From Lepiota brunneoincarnata (taxonomy: Eukaryota; Basidiomycota; Agaricomycetes; Agaricales; Agaricaceae): a stretch of 64,000 nt of DNA. The position numbers were made by a program, and so were the translations under genes. Location: the NCBI GenBank assembly GCA_023014365.1, contig JAEBUN010000009.1:558001-622000 (forward strand), written 5' to 3'. Of the stretch, positions 34,410-46,055 are shown in pieces. Every line of letters starts with the position of its first letter. Position 1 is the stretch's first letter. The notes beneath the pieces are model-generated. The model had not been told where the DNA came from. It saw only the letters and a program-made list of their open reading frames with translations, and searched no databases.

Positions 34410-34577
34410 AATAAAAACCGAGCGGTTTGACGATTATGGTACGGTTGGTGTTCGCTCGGCCGCAGCGAGAGAGATCGGGAGCACAGCAAAGAATCCACAA
34501 GTAGCCATTACATAACAACTTGCCGCAAATTCATTTCCAGGTCATGACCATGTCCTATAGTCGCACACTCCTCTTTC
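34410..34577. promoter_or_regulatory. 168-base bidirectional promoter, UPF2 / ATRIP-like
   Basis: Two divergent ATGs lie 168 bases apart, so the upstream elements are shared or interleaved. No classical motif was recognised. Confidence 0.5.
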
Positions 34578-37500
34578 ATGGACGACATTGACGACTATCT
34601 CGACGATGACCTGGTTCTAGACGAACAAACCCTCGCTATTTTAGATCGCGAGGAACAAAAATACCAATCCCAGGTGCAGCAACAACACTCACTCCCACCG
34701 GTCACAAAGAAATTGAGAACGAGAGATGGGTGGTCGCCCGGCATTGGCAGTCGAACACGAGAGGAGGATTTTGAAGAACTTCCAGAGATTTCAATAACCA
34801 CCGATGGAGGCTATGGCATTGCTGCACCAATAGTCTCGAATCAAACACTCACGACACAACCCGTCGCGCCTCAGCCCAACCGTCAGACCCATTCCGGCAC
34901 AACCACCCCACAACCTCGTTTATCAACTCCTCTTCTCCGCCCTACACGCCCTGTCGCCCCCATCCAGACACGACCAGTCCTCATTTCCGACCCCCGGCCG
35001 CCTCGGGCCCCTGGCATCAACCGAGGCTCGTTCGTTCAGGGCGACGCCAATGGACCGCCCAATCAATCTCATTTGGAAAATCAGATTTCTGAGCTCCAGG
35101 CACAATTGCGGGAGCTGAGGAATGAAAACAAGAAAGTGCAGGATGCTCTGAAGGAAGCCACAGAAGTCAGATATGCCAAAGAAGGAGAGGTCTCTATTCT
35201 ACGCAAAAACATTGAGAAAGTGAGCGCGCTAATCCGAAACGTGCATTTCGATTAATAGCAGCTAGTCAGCGCAAAATCATGCCGCAGAGATAACCAGGGT
35301 GAAAGCGGCAAGAGAGGAACAGGACGCTAAGCACAGAGAGCTGGAACGCAGGCTGAAAGAGGACACCGAAAGGTTGAAAACCCAATTCATTTTCAAGGTA
35401 CGGCTATCTAAATCTCTTATCTATTCTTTATTCACCAGATGGCCTTGACAGCAACACGAACTTGAAGTCTCGCTCCGAAGGCCCCCCGCATCAGTACGGC
35501 CAGCGAAAATCATGAAAAATCCTCCCGCTACGCCCGTCCGACTTCCTGGTCAACCCCATTCATGGAAAACCAACCAGGAGACTGACACAAGTCAGACGCT
35601 TCAAGATACTCCAGTTCGTGGCCATGGAGGACACACGCTACCCAAACCAAGTCCTCACACCAGCCACTTTGGTAGAAGATCGCCGGAAAAACCGAAAAAG
35701 CTTGTTTTCTTGCCTGGCTTTCAAAATTCCTTTGTCGGAACCCCGCTGAGACCAGGGAAGAAAGAAGAGAAGGGGAAAGAAATCAGACAAGCGGGATCCC
35801 TTGAAGACCTCAGTCAAATTACTACACAAAGAAACCCGCCTTTGGCCGCCACCCCAGTCCATAGCAGCTCTGGAACTGGTTGGGACTTTGCAGACAACCT
35901 CAACATTGGAATGAATTTCGACGATGGAGCTTCCCAACTTGACGAAGACGGGGATGCAGTTATGTTCGATGATCTTACTGAGGGCATGAGCAGCGAGATG
36001 GAACCTGTTGAATTATACAACCGGAAGGCCGAGGTCAGCACACGTACATTTCTGCTTCTTGCTTCGAGTTGCTCAGGGCGAACTAGCTATCTCGTATCTT
36101 GACGACTCATACACACATGAACGAGAACCAGACGACAGTGCAACTCATGATTGGCTTGCCTTTTTCTCAAAACCTTCCGAGCGCACAGGCAAAGGATTGC
36201 ACTGTTGCATGCCAAACTATCCTGACCGCTCTGGCACATCCTGCGGATGACTCGGATTACCTTGTCTGTGCAAGTTTAGTCACTAAATCCCTCATTACTC
36301 TCCTTGAAGTTCTGCTTGATGTGAATGCCGTATGTCCTGCTGTTACACTTTCCACCCTCTTAATGACGTGCGTCAGTGCCCACCAACGGCTGCCCTGTTC
36401 AACCTCTTGACCTCGCTAACCGTGTCTCTGCCTGCAATGAATAAGGTTTTTTTGATGCATGAGGTTGAAGAGAACAGTGATTCACTATTACTCACGATAA
36501 CTTGCGAGTTCGTGAAGCGCTTGGGAGCATCCGGGTTGAATTCTGCCAAGATAATATTGAGGGAAGTCCTTTTGTTCTTGGAGATGCTTTGTTGCGACAT
36601 GCCAGACGAGATGGTGACCAGGTTTGTCGTGTTCCTGAAGGGTGGATCCTGGGTTGATGATGATTATGATTCCAGGTTAGCCTATATACCCAAGCAAATG
36701 GAGTGCTTAATCCCTCTCCTGAATACCTCCCAGCCACTTGAACTGGTTGAAAAATTCAGCCGAATGATCCTTCTCCTTTCTACATGTCAGGGTTGCATTG
36801 TACACTTTTGACCAATCTGACATTTCCTATAGACAATGTCTTGCGCTCGCGACTTTTGATTCCCTCGGATGATGACAGGCTCCAAGAGGACCGATTCAAA
36901 GACTCTGCGCTGATTTTGAGATTATGTACATATCTCGTGGAAAGCCAGGGTGATGGATTTTGCCAGGTGAGTTCTCAAAACCCGCTCAAATTACACTTCA
37001 CTACAATAACACGAAGAACGACATGATCCACAGCAATCTTCTAGGCTGCCTGGCCCAGATATCCCTGACACAGGCAGAAACACTCGTGAAATCTCACATA
37101 GTCATCCCAACCCTAGTTTTTTACATAGCTACCCAGTCAACCATGCTGTGGAACGATGAAAATAGATTTTTCGCAGACCTCCAAGCTAATTCGTGAGTCA
37201 CTTCCTTCCCTTCATATTCACATTTCTGTTATCTCAATAATGCAGGGTGATTCGTACTATCAATCAAGGACTTTTCCTTCTCCACCACCTTGTCTACGCG
37301 ACCAAGCCAAACGTCCAACTACACCAGAAACTACAACATTCTCTCAACCGCAATCTCGACAATCTTGTGCATCTGTTCATCGTTAGCTTTGGTCAACTGA
37401 GCTACTCAGACCCTCCAGACTGGACAGATTCGAAGGGTAAAGCCGAGTTGGAAGGCCTATCTGGTACGCACCTACCAATCCTACAGACTGTTTGCAGATT

Positions 37501-37667
37501 TTCAACATTGTCTTACAGAAGCAGCCCGAGAATTGTTAGACCTCGTGGTAGACGGCCCTGAAGGTGATAGCGTCTGGACTGCATACCAGATAGACCCAGA
37601 ACCCTCTAGTGAGACCGACGAGGAAGAAAGAGAGGCTAGGCGGTTAGAAGACGACATGCAATCCTGA
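34578..37667 (+). CDS. ATRIP/Rad26-like DNA damage checkpoint protein
   Basis: The N-terminus is acidic (MDDIDDYLDDDLVLDEQTLAILD). A Pro/Thr-rich linker and a long coiled coil follow, starting HLENQISELQAQLRELRNEN and ending RLKTQFIFKQHELE. Next comes a basic PxxP region and KKLVFLPGFQNSFVG, then a large all-helical domain with TTVQLMIGLPF, KSLITLLEVLLD and VKRLGASGLNSAK. This order fits fungal ATRIP homologues (Rad26, UvsD, Ddc2), the partner that brings the ATR kinase to RPA-coated single-stranded DNA. Introns were checked at 35220 (AAA|GTGAGC to CTAG|TCAGCG), 35398 and 36034; all keep frame. Stop TGA 37665-37667 after an acidic tail. The family is assigned from layout and short motifs, as these proteins diverge fast. 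Confidence 0.65.
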
Positions 37668-37791
37668 AATAACTTGTGTTCGCAGGGGGCCCTTCCTCTT
37701 CACTGCTGCGCAGACAAATTTATCCAGGCCTAATTCCACGTATCACGATCTACATACACCGTTGCTCTCGGCTGCTGGCCCATAGACAAGT

Positions 37792-39088
37792 TCAAGTGCA
37801 GAAACTTGTACCAATAGAAACGCCTTCATAGGGGCCATTCTGTTGGGAGAATCCTAAGTAGACTGTTATATTCGCAGTTCCCGAGGTACCCACATGATCG
37901 TCAATATCTCCTGCAATAACGAGCGGCACAGTCCTAATAGTGCACTGATTATCGGATGTGTTCTCGTTGCCTAGGCGAAACGACTCAGCTCGGATTCATC
38001 GATACAACAGCATCCACCAACCTGAACATGAAACAGCATTTCCAGGCGAGATGATGTGGATCTCGCCCTCGGGATGAACAAACCCTAAGACACGATCCGG
38101 AAGAATAGGAACAACGTCCCTCTGGTTGTTGATACGCCTAAAGTTGGGAACCTTGAGAGCAATTTAACCACGCAAGCGCCGGCGTAAAATAAAGAAAGAG
38201 CACCTCTTTGTCAACTAGTTCAGCGAAAACTCGATTCCCGACTCGTGGTGTTCCGTAAGTAAAGGTTTGGATGGTGGTCGATGAAGGTAAGTTTAAGGAT
38301 AAGAAGAGCGCGTCGAGCTCAGCCAGCGCACCACCGAGCGAGTGTCCGACCTGATGGTAGATAAGTCAATCTCCAGAGTGAGGCTGAGACAAAACGTACA
38401 CAAGTGACACTTTGGGTATTGTAAACTGCCATCAAACGTTTGACTTCATCCAAAATTCGGCGAGCAGTACGGGCATGTGCAATTTGGAACCCTGTATGGG
38501 CCCAAGCAAGGAGAGGCACTCCAGGAAAAAGAGATCTGTCTAACGGAAGCCTTGGGATATTGACATCTGTCAGGACAGCGAAACTGAAAGATAAATATTA
38601 GCCACATATTCAAACGGGCACGCAAAGTTAACTCGCACATTTTACGGGGATTCGTCCCTTGGTGTGCCACAACAATCGTGTTTTGCTGAGGCCAATACCC
38701 GACAAAGTCTATACACCATGTCAGTCGGCCGGTGTGTTTGAACTTTGTTGAAACATGTTGCTCACAATATTGAGTGAGATCTCCACCCCCACCAGCAAGG
38801 GTAGGTTGGAAACCGGGCAAAGCGTTGCAAGCCTCTGAGGAGTTGTCTTTAGTATATTTTCTGGCAACGCATTGACAAATTTGATTCCATCGTACCTCCA
38901 CAAGTCCAATTGCCCAGCACACTCGGTGGACAATATGCCGCCCGAGCAAATTGCGCGTAGGGAGCCAAGTCAGTTAGCTGGCTCGATGACAAAGGTTGTA
39001 TAGCGCGCTCGTCCAGCCCACCCGCGGTGGCAGGGGCTGCCACTACCGCGTAAATAAAGGCGCCCAGCAAGAAAAAATGACCGAACAT
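37792..39088 (-). CDS. Secreted class 3 lipase, copy 1
   Basis: Signal peptide MFGHFFLLGAFIYAVVAAP, then LSSSQLTDLAPYAQFARAAYC, FVGYWPQQNTIVVAHQGT, the nucleophile elbow GHSLGGA, FTYGTPRVGN and VPNFRRINN. A C-terminal HPEGEIHIISPGNAVSCSG and PYEGVSIGTSFC complete the class 3 (Rhizomucor-lipase-like) pattern. These are secreted triacylglycerol or feruloyl-type esterases; the substrate cannot be decided. The gene has about eight exons; stop TGA 37792-37794. The ATG at 39088 is chosen because it begins the signal peptide; an in-frame ATG at 39127 is less likely. A close paralogue lies 2.8 kb to the right in the same orientation, with the same intron pattern at the 3' end. Confidence 0.85.
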
Positions 39089-41902
39089 TATCCCGAGGTT
39101 GCTGGCACTGTACCAGGACTGGTTCAACCATTACATTGGGGTATTTATGTGCTCTGCCCTGAAAGAAAACTACGTAACCGTGTTTGACAAGTGTCTGCTT
39201 CCAAGGCCAGCGCTGGACACGTACAGTTGACAACAAACCTATAACCTAATACCTACTAGAACCAATATTATCACGTCACTCTCCGACTTGAAAGCCTGGG
39301 GGAGAAGTATTGACCGAAAAAGAAAACAAAAAATTAGCATGTGGTTTGGGTTTCCTAAGTTTGCTCGTACTGGTAACCTTCATATTTTTTTTATTTGTGA
39401 GAGACCGTCACGGTTGTGCCGACGCAAGGGACGCAAGCTTTGAGGCAAACCAGCGGACTACCGCTCGTGGCGCTATATTGGCGGTCCATTCCAGCAGTGT
39501 TGACGAGAAACGGTGCTTCGGCTCCGAATAAGAATGTCAGCGATCTCAAGGTATCCGGAATCGTCGACTCTGGAATCTGGACCAGTCGCAGTCGGCCAAT
39601 AATCCAGCTCCTTGGGCTTGGGCGGGTTTGGAGCCTCAAGATCGTCATAGGAGGTGTGAATAGTTACCAAGCTACCTACCATTTGCTACGGCAGGTTTGG
39701 ACATAGTGACATTTTATTCATTACATAATTATGTCTGTGTCGCCCTTCGACCTCTGGTTTACAAGATCAGCCAGTGTACCCCTAAACATCGAAATCACAG
39801 ACGGGAACCAATACTCAATGTTGAAGAAAAGTCTAATTATGTGGAAAATACACATGCCTAGAAGTCATTTGCATTCGAGATCACGAAATAGAGTGCGTCC
39901 GTATTAAGGTTTTCAAGGACCCCTCCTTACATCAAGCAGTTCAATCCGAGCACGTACTATCGTTGGTCACGAGTTGGCCACCTGCTTGTTCGACTTCTCA
40001 TTGCACTTATGAATATAAAACTTGATATTCTAATGGATCCAGTTAGAAGCTCCTTGATTATAGGGGAAAACTCCAGGGCCATCAATAACCACGGCTAATT
40101 TTGTCACATTATTTTTCAGACCCCTTCCGATCTTGCGCAGATTACATGCATAAACTAAAGAAACCTCACGCAAGAATGTATTAGACATCCAGACGCATTC
40201 TCACGACTTTTCTTTGATTAATAGAGCAAAGGGAACATGTGTAAATTGAGGAAAACCTACTCAGATGGACTCTCCAATAATGAACATGGAGATAGGCTGT
40301 CAAGTAGGAGTTGAGACCTTGCGGTGACGAGGCTGTGACGGGGCAGGTGGTCAGCTCATGAACAAAATGACTTATGAGCGTCGGAGGAGCTCTGCCCTTC
40401 TCTGAACAAACGAAAAAAAAATTTCTGAAAAAATAATGTTTCCATGCACAAGACATTTACGCATAAGACTGCAAAGTCTCGTCCCGAGATATGGGACGAG
40501 TGGAGGTCCGTGGCTCAAATATTGCGCAAGTGGCCAACTCATGATCAACGATAGTACGCCTACACCTCAATTGCAATAAAGAATTCCATCCTGTCGACCA
40601 CTGCGACGGTACCGGCATGGATCATCTATGGAGGACCTGCCCCCGGACCCCGCCTTGCAGCTTTTCTAGCATCACTTGGTTCATCCGAACCTGTGAGGAC
40701 CGAGGGTTATTCGGTAGGCATTATATTTGCTGAAGGTAAGCGAACGACGCTCCGGGAAGGAGAAGTAGTTAATTGTTGCGATTTTGTCGCTCCTACGGGG
40801 GGGTTCAGGTTAGCCTTTATGATAGACAAACCTTCCACATCCACAAATCGTCCCCCGATGTCACTGCCTGCGATCAGGGTTTCTATGATATACCTCCACA
40901 AGTAAGCCATTCAAACCTCGGTGTCCGCGCAGAAATGGCAGACAGCTACCACTTACCCAATTGTTCATGTGTCGTGCCAGCTCGAACTATATAGTCTGGA
41001 TCTTCAAATCCAAGACCGATGGTTCTGGTTGGGCTACAACCCAATTTCTCCAACATATGCTCGGTGGCTTTGATCTTGGCAGTCAAACTGGTTGTCGCTC
41101 GTAAGTAGTGGGAACCCACCGCTCATGTCACGATCAAATAGGGATCCCACCGCAGCTTTTTCAACTCAATCAATGATGGGAGCAACCATGTCAAGATAGG
41201 ACGAGTGATTGTAAATCGAACTATCCGGGTCTTAAGGAACAAGTGCAGACTCCGAAAATTTCCCACTATGAGGACGCCAATGGCAGAACGATGAACCATT
41301 TGCCTCATTTTCAGGTTTGCAAGTTGTACATCAGTGCCCAAACGTACGTTCACTGGATCCCCAGAATGAATATATCAATACCACCGAGTGACCGCATACA
41401 TAGCTAATTTAACCCTAGTAATCTATTTTTAGGCTTGGAATAAGAACACCTGCTGTAGCGGTGAAGATCATGGAAACAGGGTACCATAAGAATTTTTTGA
41501 CTAGGCAGGCTTCCGCAGATATGGGATAAGAAAAAATAAAGGAACAATTCCTTTCAAGACTCGTAACACTGTTGTGTTTTCGCGATATCTGATGCCCGAT
41601 TTTTCTTCCCAACTGTCCGACGAAGACGCTTATTGGAGTTTTTCCACTCCCCTCCTGATGCTGCTTGCCCGTTAGTGACTTACAATCAGATAAGTGATGA
41701 CCGGCCGCTTTCATGTTATCCAAAGGAGGCTGGAGGGTATGTCAATGAAAAGGGTTGCGACGTCGGTCATTTGACAGCATTTGATTCGCAATCAGCGGTT
41801 CTTCTAGATGTGTACTTATACTCGTATAACGCCTTTTGGTAGAAGAGAAAAAGGGCATCGCCTATTTTTACACTACATATCACCATCTGTCCCAGAACCG
41901 TA
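39089..41902. other. Gene-poor spacer between lipase copies
   Basis: About 2.8 kb, AT-richer than the surrounding coding sequence. I found no intact gene. On the minus strand around 40700-41110, scattered protein-like stretches appear (TRTIGLGFEDPDYIVRAG, IIETLIAGSDIGGRFVD) in different frames with possible splice signals, so a decayed gene is possible. I could not assign a family. No terminal repeats or transposase motif were seen. Confidence 0.4.
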
Positions 41903-43230
41903 CTAAGTACAGAAAATAGTGCCAATGGAAATGCCTTCATAGGGACCGAGCTATCGAGGGCGCGTAGGTATGTCACGGTATGCATGATAAACGAAACGCT
42001 CACATGATTCAGAATGTTGCCTTCCAGGATATTAGGTACTGTTTTAATTGTGCACTGGCTATCTGTCGCATCATCGTTGCCTGGGTGAAGGCAGCTGCTT
42101 CAGGATATTTACTTCCAAGATTGTCAAATCGACTAACCTGGACATGAGACAGCATTGCCAGGAGAAACGATGTGAATCTCGCCCTCCGGCTGAGCAAAGC
42201 CTAAGAAGCGGCCTGGGACGATTGGGACAATATCTTTCTTGTTGTTGATTCGTCTGAAATTGGGCACCTTGAAGGGGTCATGCGCGTGATTAGAATACCT
42301 GTCCCGGGTTCGGAGTGGAGTTACAGGTACCTTGGAGTCAACCAACTCAGCAAACGCCGGGTTACCAACCCGCGGTGTCCCATAAGTGAATGCTCGGATG
42401 GTGGTCGACGAAGGCAGGTTCAAGGAAAAGAAGAGAGCATCGAGCTCAGCTAATGCACCACCAAGAGAGTGCCCGACCTATTTCCCCCGAGTACAAGATG
42501 AATTAATTCGGAAGATAGGAATGTCAGACTCGGCCACGCACGCAGGTAACGCTTTGGGTGCTGTGTGCTGCCATCAGGCGTTTGACTTCAGCCAGAATTT
42601 GAGAAGCAGTGAGGGCATGTTCATTCCGGAATCCATCGTGGACCTGAACACTTGAAGGCACCCCAGGGAAGAGAGAGGTGTCCAACGGGTCTATCAGGAT
42701 ATTGACATCCGTCAGAACGGAGACACTGTTTAATAGTCAGCCAGATATTCAAACAGTCTCGGGGGAGCAATTTCTACAGTTGAGTGGGATCCGTTCCTTC
42801 ATGGGCTACCACGACTGTGTTTTGTGTAGGCCAATAACCAACAAAGACTATCAATATGTGATTCCAGATCAGTGGCATCTCAGGGCAGCTATAGGGGGAC
42901 AATCCTCACAAATCTGGACTGCATTTCCATCACCACCGACAAGAGTTGGTTGAAATCCTGGCAAAGCCCGGCAAGCCTCTGAACTTGGCTCAGTGCCTTT
43001 CCTGGTAACACACAAGTAAGGCGATGTTGAATCGTACCTCCACAGGACCAATTCCTCAAAACACCGGTAGAACAATATGCTGCTCGAGCAAATTGTGTGA
43101 ATGGAGTGAAGCTCGCCAGTTCACTCGATGACAGCGGTGTCACAGCACGTTTGTCCAGCCTGACTGTGGGGGCGGGAGCGGCCGCTACGGCGTAGACAAC
43201 AGCGCACAGCGAGAATAAGCGACCGAACAT
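41903..43230 (-). CDS. Secreted class 3 lipase, copy 2
   Basis: Signal peptide MFGRLFSLCAVVYAVAAAP, LSSSELASFTPFTQFARAAYC, the nucleophile elbow GHSLGGA, FTYGTPRVGN, VPNFRRINNKKDIVPIVPG and a C-terminus PYEGISIGTIFCT. Apart from substitutions it follows lipase copy 1 exon by exon. The same last intron lies between NILNH and LGPYEG, where copy 1 has IDDH and NGPYEG. Stop TAG 41903-41905; start ATG 43230. The two are a tandem duplication in the same orientation. The serine, the aspartate region and the disulphide cysteines I can recognise are kept in both, so both are probably active enzymes. Confidence 0.85.
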
Positions 43231-44828
43231 GGTCCCAGGACCCGTTTGAATTACCCTTCAGAGGTCTTCATGGAGGCATTTAAGTACTCCGTTCTATGGA
43301 AACCGGCTATGTTGTCGGTGAGAGAGGTGGCACAAAGGTGGCATATGAGATGATCGTTGCTTCCAGAATAGGCGTCGCACGCGTAGAAGTGGTGGGCCGA
43401 TTTGTTGAGCTGGTAGTGTCACTGTAGCACTCCCAGAATTTGGACATAATTAATCACAGGTGTACCCGTGTTCGTCATTTCTATCCCTTAAGTCTCCTAA
43501 AATTTGCTCACCTGAGTATGCTCGCATGGACGCAGGACAAGCTGACACCTACCTTCAAGCTCATCTCGGTAGATCCTGATGACACGAGAACTCTACGGGG
43601 CAAGGAAGAGGTTCTCAATTCAGTTTGGGAATTCGCCCGATTCCAAATATGTTGCGTTGCGTACAAGACAGCACGAGTCTCTTGGTCACCGGGCTAATAC
43701 AAACAACTCGATGGTGGGAAAAGGCGGCATGGGAGTCATGATGAGCGTTGCCTAGTCCTGTATGGTAACATAGTTTCAAGGGATAAATTGCATGATAAGC
43801 GCTTACCCGCTGCGGTACTATCTACGTCCTTGAAGGTTTAAAGTTGGGACGATCAGCTAGAACCAAAAGGTACGTTGCAATGCTGATACAAGTGTTATTC
43901 GTGACATCAGACTACGTACTATCCTGTGCAGCCTAGAAACCATTTATGGACATGATATTCCGTGCGCGTTGACCTGGAGGTACTCTAGCTCGTGATTCGG
44001 ATTCTTCCCATTCATGAGAGAAAGGAGTCAGCAATGGAATGGAATGTACAATAAGCACGTTGGACAAACAGCCCAGAAAAGCCTAAACGTGGAACGCTCG
44101 AGAGCTAGCAAGATCAAAACCGCAGCTTTGTCGTGGAGGTGTGGTGTATCATAAGTAGCGGGAATGATCTGGGGAATAGCTCGGGAGTAATCATAAGAAA
44201 TTCAAGAAAGAGATCGACTGCTCAAACGCAGCTCAGTGTCGATATACTGATAGCATTATATGAACCCAGCTAAGGCGTTGAGGTCAGAGTAGAACTCTTA
44301 GATAATGCGCTGCTTATATGGTTGGCGATACTTCCAGAGGGAAGGGCTGGCATCCTGCAAGCCTGGCACTCGGAATCGGTGTCGCCGTCATCATCTATGA
44401 AGTTTCCGAGCCTACGGACAGCTGACCATCATGTTAAAGTAACCCGACTCATCAAAGCACTGTACAGCCATTCCCGGACGGAGGATATGCTTTGGAGGCG
44501 GTGTTTTGGACAATACGCCGCGCGAGCAAACTGCGTAAAGTGATCATAAGCGGAGATCTAGAGTACGGTTGGCTTGGGAGTAGCGGGAATGGCACTTGTG
44601 AGGGCTGCAGGTCACTACATATGATGAACACGTGTTGGACCTGGGACTGTGACCAAGAAAGCTGTGGGATGCTATTTACGTGTTTGGGGGCCCACCGCTG
44701 TTCATGGCCCACACACGCTTGCAGCATGCTGCGGGTATGCACGCATCATAAAAGTCAGACCCAGCGCGTAGTGTGACACCACAGCAGAACGATAACAACA
44801 GGCCTTTCCAGAGACGTATCGCCTTGCC
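43231..44828. other. Gene-poor spacer with lipase relic
   Basis: About 1.6 kb between lipase copy 2 and the coiled-coil gene. No intact gene is seen; one short piece resembles the lipases. Confidence 0.5.
44504..44542 (-). pseudogene. Short relic of a third class 3 lipase
   Basis: On the minus strand 13 codons read HFTQFARAAYCPK, matching the FTQFARAAYC segment after the signal peptide of both lipases. The sequence on either side is stopped or diverged, and no GHSLGG elbow occurs nearby. The match is short, so chance is not fully excluded, but the orientation and position next to two lipase copies support a decayed duplicate. Confidence 0.45.
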
Positions 44829-45895
44829 ATGCCCGTCGAGTACGATCTGCATCCCCTCCCCCCTGAGGGCCCTCTCACAACTCTGGATGAGTAAGTCAGG
44901 TTGCCTCATTCGTAGCGCGAATCCTTCTTTTGATATGGGTTGCGCAGTCCATCGTTTGATTTCCTGGCTCGTGTCCAAGAAGTCATCAATTCCCCTTCAC
45001 CCTTGATGAGGATCTTTGAGGATCCTCCGCTTCTGGGACAAAGCAAGTCGAAAAGCAAGCGTCCAGGGCGTTCTTCGCGCTCACCACACCGAGAACACCG
45101 ATCGCCTTACGTCGTCGCACTCGCTCTGGCGGAGGAGGAACGGCAGGCAAACACGTTGAAATCCCTTCTCAGGTCGACAAGTGACCACCTGGATTACGAA
45201 AGGAGAAGAGCGGAGGAAGCAACTTCTCGAGCTAGTGATGTAGATTTACGAGCCCAGAGGGCCACCTTTAGGGCTTCAGCTGCTGAATCTGCACAGAAGC
45301 AACTGGAAGAGCAGGTAGCCTCGTTGAAAGAGGAGCTCAGGCGCATTCAGTTGCATAATAAATCTCTGGAACGCGAGGCACGGAGGGCACGAGACGAGGT
45401 CAGAAGACTCGAACAGGAGATTGAGGACTTGCAAGATTCCGAGCACAGATCCGGGGAAACAGTACGAAAACTGCAAGCGACCTTAAGAGAATATGAAGCG
45501 CGGGAAGGCGACCAAGAAGAAAATCGACGCCAGGCTATGGAGAGATCTTTTGAAGAGGGACGAGACGAGGGGTGGGATGTGGGATATAAAAGCGGTTACA
45601 GGCGGGGCAAGCGTGCGGGTTATGCTAGCGGAGTAATCTTTGGAAGAAAGGAAGGTATTCGCGAGGGCTGGGAACAAGGCCGTAATGAAGAGCGCCGAAA
45701 TGCATTGGAAGCATTTGACCGTTTTTTGGCCGAGGGGCAGAAGCGGGACAGTGTAGATAAAGTAAGTTCGGGATTAAGATCGTTAGGAAATACATAACGC
45801 ATTCGCCTTAGAAGTCCTTCGGAGGTATTAGGGTACACTATCCTGCTGACGACGAAAGCATCTCATCACTGGGGGACTCTGCTTCGAGGAGATAG
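44829..45895 (+). CDS. Coiled-coil protein with eleven-glycine GX3 ladder
   Basis: Three exons. Exon 1 starts ATG 44829 (MPVEYDLHPLPPEGP); an intron from GTAAGT ending in GCGCAG near 44947 joins LDD to PSFDFLARVQ. A second intron, 45762-45811, leads to an exon ending SFGGIRVHYPADDES...SASRR with TAG 45893-45895. A long charged coiled coil fills residues ~75-215. Then comes a stretch of eleven glycines spaced exactly every fourth residue (from EGRDEGWDVG to EGWEQG, bases 45558-45680). This is the deca-GX3 pattern known from Yae1 and Lto1/ORAOV1, adaptors for Fe-S loading of the ABC protein Rli1. Those proteins are small and lack a long coiled coil, so function here is open. No enzyme motif is seen. 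Confidence 0.7.
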
Positions 45896-45928
45896 TGATG
45901 ATGATGATGATGTTGATGGTGGTGGTGA
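45896..45928. repeat. GAT/GGT trinucleotide simple repeat
   Basis: A short imperfect GAT then GGT repeat directly after the stop codon of the coiled-coil gene. Confidence 0.8.
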
Positions 45929-46055
45929 CAGTCACGGGGCCCGCCTTTATAATATAATGTTATCTGATCCTTCTGGACTATATACACCGTCTCGTGTGTC
46001 TCTTTTCGTTACTTTCCCAAGTTATTGTACGCCGCCTTCAGACCCGTCACCAGGG

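Noticed and set aside
39089..41902. Transposon as the reason for the lipase spacing
   Set aside because: No terminal inverted or direct repeats, target-site duplication or transposase motif could be seen by eye.
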